A stretch of 64,000 bases of DNA from Erysipelotrichaceae bacterium. Its GTDB lineage: Bacteria > Bacillota_I > Bacilli_A > Erysipelotrichales > Erysipelotrichaceae. The translations under genes were made by a program, and so were the position numbers. This document shows, piece by piece, positions 58,611 through 64,000 of this stretch; position 1 is the stretch's first letter, and each line of letters begins with the position of its first letter. Location: the NCBI GenBank assembly GCA_017441765.1, contig JAFRVK010000047.1, positions 1 through 64,000 on the forward strand, in the 5' to 3' direction. The notes under the pieces were generated by a model, which saw only the letters and a list, made by a program, of their open reading frames with translations, had not been told where the DNA came from and made no database searches.

Positions 58611-59429
58611 ATGTCAGAAGAAAGAATCCAATTAACTAAAAAAGAATTAATGCCGGTATTCTGGCGTTCATACCAGGCTCTGGGTTGTTATTCATACGAT
58701 AAGCAGCAGGGTATCCCTTACCTTCGCGCGATGGTTCCAGCTTTGGAAAAACTCTATCCGGATCAGGACAGATTCAAAGAAGCTTTGAGAAGACACAACA
58801 CAATGTTCAATACCACTTGCGCATTCGTCCCGTTCTGCTTGGGTATCTCCTGCGCGATGGAAGAAGAATATGCCAACGATACGACCGGTACGATGGATCC
58901 GGAATCGATCGGTGCCGTCAAGATCGCGCTGATGGGTCCTTTGGCCGGTATCGGCGACAGTTTCTTCTGGGGCACGTTCAGACTGATTGCCTGCGGTATC
59001 GGCGCGCCGATGGCTGCAGAAGGAAACATCATCGGTGTCTTCCTGTATCTGATTCTTAACCTGGTACCTTCAACGTTAACGCGCTGGTACGGCTTCAAGC
59101 TCGGCTATGAGGGCGGTCGTCAGTTCCTGGCAAGGATTCAGGCGGATGGAACGCTGGCAAAACTGACTGAAGCGTCAAGAGTACTTGCAATGGTGGTTAT
59201 CGGTGGCATGATTCCGCAGATCGTAAAATTCCCCCTTGCTCTTACGCTGGAAATGGGTGGCGGTACCTTTGTCTTACAAGACGTGGTCAATCAGATCATG
59301 CCGAACCTCCTGCCGCTGCTGTTATCGATCACTGTATACAGGTTGATAATGAAAGGCACCAAGACAAACGTCATCATCTTTGCGTTGCTGGCGTTAGGCA
59401 TAATCTTAACCCTTCTTGGAATCATGTAA
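58611..59429 (+). CDS. PTS mannose-family EIID (second system)
   Basis: Membrane subunit of 272 aa. LTKKELMPVFWRSYQALGCYSYDKQQG is the N-terminal amphipathic part, LRRHNTMFNTTCAFVPFCLGISCAMEEE the middle (LRRHNTMFNTT), and VKIALMGPLAGIGDSFFWGTF the signature. Helices occupy roughly the last 110 residues. Start chosen at ATG 58611 with GAGGAGGA about ten bases upstream; ATG 58602 would lie too close to the ribosome site. It begins just after the EIIC stop (1-base gap). A terminator follows, so the PTS forms one transcript. Confidence 0.93.
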   Translation: MSEERIQLTKKELMPVFWRSYQALGCYSYDKQQGIPYLRAMVPALEKLYPDQDRFKEALRRHNTMFNTTCAFVPFCLGISCAMEEEYANDTTGTMDPESIGAVKIALMGPLAGIGDSFFWGTFRLIACGIGAPMAAEGNIIGVFLYLILNLVPSTLTRWYGFKLGYEGGRQFLARIQADGTLAKLTEASRVLAMVVIGGMIPQIVKFPLALTLEMGGGTFVLQDVVNQIMPNLLPLLLSITVYRLIMKGTKTNVIIFALLALGIILTLLGIM

Positions 59430-59437
59430 TCATAATG

Positions 59438-59465
59438 AAGCGGTAGAAATACCGCTTCTTCTTTC
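59438..59465 (+). terminator. Terminator of the second PTS operon
   Basis: GAAGCGGTA (59438-59446), loop GAAA, TACCGCTTC (59451-59459) followed by TTCTTT. It separates the PTS from the TPR-like/HAD genes. Confidence 0.85.
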
Positions 59466-59474
59466 TGTTGAATC

Positions 59475-60152
59475 ATGAATCATTTAACTGTAATTGTTCT
59501 CATTATTTTTGTTGCACTGCTTCTTTCTGTCGTGATCAGGCAGCTTTTTTTGAATCGATTAAGCCGGCAGCTCTATGATGCGGCTTATGTCAAGAAAGAT
59601 AAGGAGCTGTTTGAATTGCTGATTGGATCGCCGCAAGCAAAGATGGTTATGTCTAACGTATCAAGAGAGATCATGCTTTTGAATTTCTATCTCAGTATCG
59701 ATGATGAGGCATGCGTGACCGATACCGTTCAAAAACTGATGAAACAAAGAACGAACCTGAAAGAAGCACAGACGATCTATCCGGCTTCGATCGGCTATCT
59801 TTGCGAGAAGGGAAATCCTGCCACTCTGGACGTGCTTAATGATCTCAAGAAGAAATATGCGGATTCAAAGGATCTGAATATGCTGCTGATGATTTATGAC
59901 TGTGAACTTGCCTGTGATGTTTATATACGGAAAGACAAAGGCAGGATCAGCGATCTTGAAGAACTGTTGAAGGCGGATATTGATCTGAACAGTCGCGCCA
60001 TCTATCAGTACCGCCTGGCGAAACTGTATGATTATGATGGAAATCGAGAAAAAGCAAGGCAATTGTTGGCTGAAGCAAGAAGCAATACGCAGGATAAGAA
60101 CGCAAAAAAGAAAATCGACAAGATATTACAAGGCGATTGGGATCTTTTATGA
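59475..60152 (+). CDS. Membrane-anchored TPR-like protein, unknown
   Basis: A 225-aa protein with one N-terminal helix (about residues 5-24, VIVLIIFVALLLSVVI) and then a helical cytosolic part. LYDAAYVKKDKELFELLIGSPQAK, IYPASIGYLCEKGNPATLDVLNDL and IYQYRLAKLYDYDGNREKARQLLAEA show the A/G/Y spacing of tetratricopeptide-like repeats, clearest in the last one. No family recognised. Its only ribosome site is poor (TTCTGTTG before ATG). The HAD phosphatase overlaps its stop by four bases (ATGA), so the two are expressed together. Confidence 0.65.
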   Translation: MNHLTVIVLIIFVALLLSVVIRQLFLNRLSRQLYDAAYVKKDKELFELLIGSPQAKMVMSNVSREIMLLNFYLSIDDEACVTDTVQKLMKQRTNLKEAQTIYPASIGYLCEKGNPATLDVLNDLKKKYADSKDLNMLLMIYDCELACDVYIRKDKGRISDLEELLKADIDLNSRAIYQYRLAKLYDYDGNREKARQLLAEARSNTQDKNAKKKIDKILQGDWDLL

Positions 60153-60844
60153 TAAAAGGATTGTTGTTTGATTTGGATGGCGTGCTCATCGACTCGGAAC
60201 GATGGCATCTCAAACTGGATGAGAAGTGTCTGATAGATCTGGGATATGACGATATCGATCCCATGGTTTTCGTCTACCTGATCGGAGCCGGCAAAGGGAT
60301 GGATCCTTGGGAGAGCATCTACAGTAAGCTTCCGGAGGAATTCCGTTATAACGGTTTCAAGGAGAAGTTCAGATCATACAAGGCGTCCCAGTTTGATTAT
60401 CCGCCATTCAAAGAGCTGGTTTTTCCGGAAGTCAGAGAAGTGCTGCATAAACTGAAAGAAAAGAACTATTTGCTGAGCTGCTGTTCAAGTAGCAGGCCGG
60501 AATACATCGATAAAGCGTTAAAAGACTGTGATATCACAGACTGTTTTGATGTTGTTCTTTCGGGACATGATTTTGTCAGAAGCAAGCCGGATCCGGAGAT
60601 CTATCTGACAGCGATGGATCGGTTGAAGCTCAGGAACGATGAATGCATGGTGATCGAGGATTCGCCTTATGGAATAAAAGCTGGAAAAAGCGCAATGATG
60701 AAGGTGGGGTGCAGAAAGGACCATGATTTCGATTTGGATCAGTCGGAAGCAGATTATCTGTTTGAGGATCTGAATGAATTACTGAGTCTTCTGTCTGAAA
60801 AAAGAGACGATTCTTTGGCAGAAAGCATTGCGGGTAAGGAATAA
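60149..60844 (+). CDS. HAD phosphatase, beta-phosphoglucomutase-like
   Basis: HAD subfamily IA protein of 231 aa. Motif I LFDLDGVLIDSERWH (nucleophile Asp), motif II CCSSSRPEYI, Lys in SKPDPEIYLT and motif IV VIEDSPYGIKAGKSA. It is related to the HAD protein at 44.1 kb, though its cap region (VYLIGAGKGMDPWESIY) is its own. Start at ATG 60149 overlaps the stop of the TPR-like gene; an upstream in-frame start at 60137 is less likely. A sugar-phosphate phosphatase role for a deglycase product is plausible, not proven. Confidence 0.9.
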   Translation: MIKGLLFDLDGVLIDSERWHLKLDEKCLIDLGYDDIDPMVFVYLIGAGKGMDPWESIYSKLPEEFRYNGFKEKFRSYKASQFDYPPFKELVFPEVREVLHKLKEKNYLLSCCSSSRPEYIDKALKDCDITDCFDVVLSGHDFVRSKPDPEIYLTAMDRLKLRNDECMVIEDSPYGIKAGKSAMMKVGCRKDHDFDLDQSEADYLFEDLNELLSLLSEKRDDSLAESIAGKE

Positions 60845-60885
60845 AAAACCGCATGCTATACTTATTTTGAAAAGAGGTAAAAGAC

Positions 60886-62055
60886 ATGTTGAATTATACA
60901 CACGACATCCCTACGAAAGTATATTTTGGAAAAGGTATGATCTCCCATCTGGATGAAGCATTGAGACAGTTCGGTTCCAATGTCCTTTTGGGATATGGAG
61001 GCGGTTCGATCAAGAAGATCGGTCTGTATGATGAGATCATGAAGATCTTAAACGATGGCGGTTTCAAAGTGGTGGAACTGAGCGGAATCGAACCGAACCC
61101 GAGAATCGAATCGGTAGAGAAAGGCGTCGCGCTCTGCAAAGAAAACAACATCGATGTGGTCCTGGCTGTCGGTGGAGGCAGTACGATCGACTGCTGCAAG
61201 GCGATCTGTTCGGGATATTATTATGAAGGTGATGATCTGTGGCACATGGTCAAGTATGTGAAAGGACTAAAAAAGTCGCTGCCACTGGTGGATATCCTGA
61301 CGATCTCCGCAACCGGCTCTGATTTTGACCGGGGCGGCGTCATTACCAATTTCAAGACAAACGAAAAGCTTGGCGCTACCTTTACTTTCCCATCGGTATC
61401 GATCCTGGATCCGACCTATACATTCAGCGTTTCTGCTTATCAGACGGCGGCAGGTGGCGCAGATATCATGTCTCATATCATGGAAGGGTATTTTTCAAAA
61501 ACAGAAGACAGCGAACTGGCAGACGGAATCGCAGAAACGATACTGAAAACAGTCATTCGGAATCTGCCGATCGCTCTCAAGGAACCGGACAACTACTCGG
61601 CAAGAGCGAATCTGATGCATTGCGAATCTGTCGCCTGTTCAGGCATTCCTGAATATGGGAAACAGTCTACCGGTTGGCCTTGCCACGCGATGGAACACGA
61701 GCTTTCAGCCTATTATGACATTACACATGGTGTCGGTCTGGCGATCCTGACTCCGCGCTGGATGAGGTACATCTTAAAGAAAGACCCGACATGTCAGTGG
61801 AGATTCGTCCGTTTTGCGAAGAATGTCTGGAACCTGGATGGCGAGGATGAATATGAACTGTCATTAAAAGGTATCGATGCTTTGGAGAATTTCTTCAAAG
61901 AAAACAATATTCCTATGTCTTTAAGTGAATTGAATATCGATGAGACACATTTCAAAGCCATGGCGGACCACGCCTGTGAAGGCGGCAGACTGGAGAATGC
62001 TTTCGTGCCGCTGGACAGCGATGATGTCGTAGCGATATACAAAGACTGTCTGTAG
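60886..62055 (+). CDS. Butanol-dehydrogenase-type iron alcohol dehydrogenase
   Basis: Type III alcohol dehydrogenase of 389 aa resembling YqhD/BdhA, probably NADPH-dependent. LLGYGGGSIKKIG gives the first cofactor contact and VVLAVGGGSTIDCCKAI the second. SATGSDFDRGGVITN and the metal ligands Asp/His of GGADIMSHIMEGYF and the His of CHAMEHELSAYYDITHGVGLA follow. AAAAGAGGT precedes ATG, and an extended -10 TGCTATACT (60854-60862) may be its promoter. Single gene, ended by a strong hairpin. Such enzymes reduce butyraldehyde, glyoxal-type or other toxic aldehydes, which would suit Amadori breakdown; this link is speculative. Confidence 0.92.
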   Translation: MLNYTHDIPTKVYFGKGMISHLDEALRQFGSNVLLGYGGGSIKKIGLYDEIMKILNDGGFKVVELSGIEPNPRIESVEKGVALCKENNIDVVLAVGGGSTIDCCKAICSGYYYEGDDLWHMVKYVKGLKKSLPLVDILTISATGSDFDRGGVITNFKTNEKLGATFTFPSVSILDPTYTFSVSAYQTAAGGADIMSHIMEGYFSKTEDSELADGIAETILKTVIRNLPIALKEPDNYSARANLMHCESVACSGIPEYGKQSTGWPCHAMEHELSAYYDITHGVGLAILTPRWMRYILKKDPTCQWRFVRFAKNVWNLDGEDEYELSLKGIDALENFFKENNIPMSLSELNIDETHFKAMADHACEGGRLENAFVPLDSDDVVAIYKDCL

Positions 62056-62091
62056 AAGAAATACGGTATAACAGCTGAAATCAGTACAGAA

Positions 62092-62117
62092 TAAAACTCC
62101 GGAGAACCGGAGTTTTA
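62092..62117. terminator. Bidirectional terminator
   Basis: TAAAACTCCGG (62092-62102), loop AGAA, CCGGAGTTTTA (62107-62117), a perfect 11-bp stem. It lies between the convergent dehydrogenase and aldo/keto reductase genes. Confidence 0.9.
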
Positions 62118-62120
62118 TGA

Positions 62121-63032
62121 TCAAGGCAATCTGTTTCCTGCAGAGCGATACAGTCGATACCACTCTTCCCGTTCCAGAACGATATCGGCTCCTTTTGCTC
62201 CGCTTCGGATATGATCAGTACCGGTGCTGCCTAAAACGACCTGAGTCTTTATAGGATATCTAAACAGCCAGGCATAGGCGATCGCATCTTTTTCACAACT
62301 ATACTTTTCAGCCAGTTCTTCCAGCGTCTCATTCAGTTCCTTATAGTTATCGGAACCAAGGAAACTTCCTTCGAAATAACCGATCTGCAAAGGAGACCAC
62401 ACCTGAAGGATCATGTCCTTTTCCCTGAGATATTCCAGCGTACCCGCATCCCTCATCACGGAAGGATCGTTGTGCATATTCACATTGAAACCGGCGTCGA
62501 TCAGAGGCGTATGAACGATAGACATCTGCAGCTGATCCACCAGTATCGGTCTGTCGGTCTTCGACTGCAGCAGATCGACCTGGTATCGGTTCATATTCGA
62601 TACACCGAAATTCAGCACCTTGCCTTCGTTGTAAAGCCTGTTGAAAGCTCTGTTGACTTCTTCCGGTTCCATCAGGGCATCGGGCCGATGCAGAAGCAAA
62701 GAATCAAGATGATCGGTATGAAGCCTGGTCAGGATCCCTTCGACCGCACCGATGATGTGATCATAGGAAAAATCAAAGAATCCGTTTCTGATGCCGCACT
62801 TCGATTGAATATACATCTGATCACGGATCTGAGGGTTTTCCTTGAGATAGTTTCCAAACAGTTCCTCGCAATGTCCCCCTCCGTAAATATCCGCATGATC
62901 AAAGAAGTTGATGCCACAGGAAAGAACTTCCCTGATATACTGTTCCATCTCTGTCTCGTTCATTCTTGCGATACGCATCATTCCCGCAGCAATGACAGAA
63001 ACATTCATATTTCCGTATGTGATGTATTTCAT
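62121..63032 (-). CDS. Aldo/keto reductase (YdhF-like)
   Basis: AKR barrel of 303 aa. The catalytic tetrad is visible: Asp45 and Tyr50 in FDHADIYGGG, Lys78 in IQSKCGIRN and His115 in LLLHRPD. FGVSNMNRYQVDLLQS and the C-terminal VVLGSTGTDHIRSG (cofactor phosphate) resemble YdhF/YcsN-type reductases. Start chosen at ATG 63032 behind AAGGAG; a longer frame to 63071 lacks a ribosome site. It is the second AKR of the window but not a close copy of the one at 0.9 kb. Physiological substrate unknown. Confidence 0.9.
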   Translation of the reverse strand: MKYITYGNMNVSVIAAGMMRIARMNETEMEQYIREVLSCGINFFDHADIYGGGHCEELFGNYLKENPQIRDQMYIQSKCGIRNGFFDFSYDHIIGAVEGILTRLHTDHLDSLLLHRPDALMEPEEVNRAFNRLYNEGKVLNFGVSNMNRYQVDLLQSKTDRPILVDQLQMSIVHTPLIDAGFNVNMHNDPSVMRDAGTLEYLREKDMILQVWSPLQIGYFEGSFLGSDNYKELNETLEELAEKYSCEKDAIAYAWLFRYPIKTQVVLGSTGTDHIRSGAKGADIVLEREEWYRLYRSAGNRLP

Positions 63033-63160
63033 GATACACTCCTTGTCCGATTCTATTACAAATGATAGCACACCTCAATGACCGGAAGTTTCCACATGCT
63101 TCCATGGATCGCTTTCACAGGATCAGCAATAAACATATCCGATCATGTTTTTAAAGGATA

Positions 63161-63192
63161 GATATGGATTCATGATCCGTATCATTTATAAT
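63161..63192 (+). promoter_or_regulatory. Promoter region of the last lipoprotein gene
   Basis: TATAAT (63187-63192) is a clear -10. GATATGGAT (63161-63169) and ATCCGTATC (63175-63183) form an inverted repeat with one mismatch over the -35 and spacer, a possible operator. The -35 hexamer is poor. Confidence 0.4.
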
Positions 63193-63238
63193 GTAGATAT
63201 CAAAGACATCTGTTTATCAATTCAAGGGAGATCGAAGC

Positions 63239-64000
63239 ATGAGAAAATTCGTTTGTATCGTACTGATTGTATTCTCTATGTGTGCCTGCACGTTTCGTAA
63301 GAGTGAAGAGTATACAGTCGAAGAAATCATAAATCACAGCAACAAATCCGAGACCATCGGCATACCGTTTCAGACAGAAGTTGAATGGGTCGTCAAACCA
63401 TCGATGGTGATGGAATCGGTGGAAATGATAAAAACGGAACCGCCGCTTGGCTATCCGATTCTTGAACATGTCGGTTATCCGCAGGAATGGGATTATATGG
63501 CAGGAAAAGGGCCTTTTATCGTTGATAATGCGGAATATACCGGTTCCCCTGTTTACACCGCAAACGCCATCGCTGTAGCCCACAAGGGCATTTATGACTA
63601 TGATGGCAATCTGCTGAATAGCGGAGAATATACAGGCTTCAGTACGGAAGCGGGTGTAATATATCGGGATCTGGAGAATGGTCTGATTGAAGTCTGCTCC
63701 GGCGATTTCATCGGTACGGTGGAACGGAACGATATCGATGGTCTGTGCGGGGGAGGCATCGGGCTGTTTGAATACAATGGCACTTTGTATACAGACGTTT
63801 CTGAATATGACGACATCGGACGAGATATCGTGAATTTCGGATGCGATCTGTTCTGGGAAGACATCAATATCGAAGAATATCTGAAATACCGGAAAGCGAC
63901 AGCCGCAGATCTGTTTGGTCACAGAGCAGAGGTCGATATCGTCAATAAGACCGTATCGATGCAGTCGCATTACGATTCAGCGATTTATGACGAAAAAGGA
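63239..64000 (+). CDS. Lipoprotein, unknown, truncated by window end
   Basis: Open frame of at least 254 codons with no stop before the edge. MRKFVCIVLIVFSMCAC is a short lipoprotein signal (candidate Cys17). The mature part is acidic, with EEYTVEEIINHSNKSET, YNGTLYTDVSEYDD and DLFGHRAEVDIVNKT, and no family I recognise. AAGGGAG precedes ATG at eight bases and a TATAAT lies upstream. The long reverse-strand frame over the same stretch is antisense and has no ribosome site. The C-terminal end is outside the window. Confidence 0.75.
   Translation, partial: MRKFVCIVLIVFSMCACTFRKSEEYTVEEIINHSNKSETIGIPFQTEVEWVVKPSMVMESVEMIKTEPPLGYPILEHVGYPQEWDYMAGKGPFIVDNAEYTGSPVYTANAIAVAHKGIYDYDGNLLNSGEYTGFSTEAGVIYRDLENGLIEVCSGDFIGTVERNDIDGLCGGGIGLFEYNGTLYTDVSEYDDIGRDIVNFGCDLFWEDINIEEYLKYRKATAADLFGHRAEVDIVNKTVSMQSHYDSAIYDEKG

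Noticed and set aside
63200-63970. Long open frame on the minus strand near the window end (256 codons).
   Set aside because: It overlaps a plus-strand frame that has a lipoprotein signal, a ribosome site and a -10 box. The minus frame has none of these and its amino-acid composition is typical of an antisense shadow.
1-64000. Search for tRNA, rRNA, CRISPR arrays, insertion sequences, phage genes or integrase sites.
   Set aside because: No cloverleaf-like segments, regular repeat arrays, transposase or integrase motifs were seen by eye. The gene order is compact and the base use even, so I find no sign of a mobile element.

Overview
The window looks like a chromosomal stretch of a fermentative Gram-positive gut bacterium of the Bacillota, most plausibly the Erysipelotrichia. 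I infer this from strong AGGAGG-type ribosome sites, many PTS operons, lipobox-type lipoproteins, intermediate GC and the sugar-acid gene families. The taxon is not proven. There are no rRNA, tRNA, CRISPR, IS or phage signals. Almost every gene serves carbohydrate uptake or breakdown, and no stretch longer than 300 bases lacks a gene.

Layout. 1-5.8 kb: 3' end of glycogen synthase, an aldo/keto reductase, a cupin, a GH3 lipoprotein, a Cof-type HAD phosphatase and a NERD-like membrane protein. 5.9-10.9 kb: a binding-protein ABC importer (lipoprotein, double-length permease, ATPase, DUF624 protein) behind a good cre-like site. 10.9-17.9 kb: iron-type alcohol dehydrogenase divergent from a DeoR regulator, then an IolC-like kinase, fructose-family PTS IIA/IIB/IIC, class II aldolase and an RpiB/LacAB-type isomerase (DhuI-like). 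18-35.5 kb: a near-complete hexuronate regulon (uxaB, uxaA, AEC permease, uxaC, KDPG aldolase fused to a VOC domain, kdgK, an SDR, a GldA-like dehydrogenase, a racemase-family protein, a DUF1537 kinase, uxuA, a uxuB-like gene, two transketolase halves, an IolB-like cupin and a PPC/DUF296 protein). 35.6-42.8 kb: nitroreductase, oligoendopeptidase F, a GH2 enzyme, two small unknown proteins and an MFS exporter.

42.8-63 kb is the most unusual part. It holds two mannose-family PTS permeases, five double-SIS-domain proteins, a FrlD-like kinase, three complete GntR/HutC regulators plus a fourth protein that is only the effector (UTRA) domain, a MATE exporter, two HAD phosphatases, a TPR-like membrane protein and a butanol-dehydrogenase-type enzyme. 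The gene content resembles the Salmonella gfr and E. coli frl systems for Amadori products (fructoselysine, glucoselysine), but is multiplied. The main promoters carry GTATATAC-type HutC operators, in several cases between or over the -35 and -10 boxes, which suggests one regulon.

How it fits together. Uronic acids are isomerised (UxaC), reduced (UxaB/UxuB), dehydrated (UxaA/UxuA), phosphorylated (KdgK) and cleaved (KdgA). Unsaturated uronates could enter through the DhuI-like isomerase and the DhuD-like SDR. The PTS/SIS block would bring in phosphorylated amino-sugar-like or Amadori compounds and release hexose 6-phosphates. Functions are read from sequence motifs and gene context only; no searches were run.
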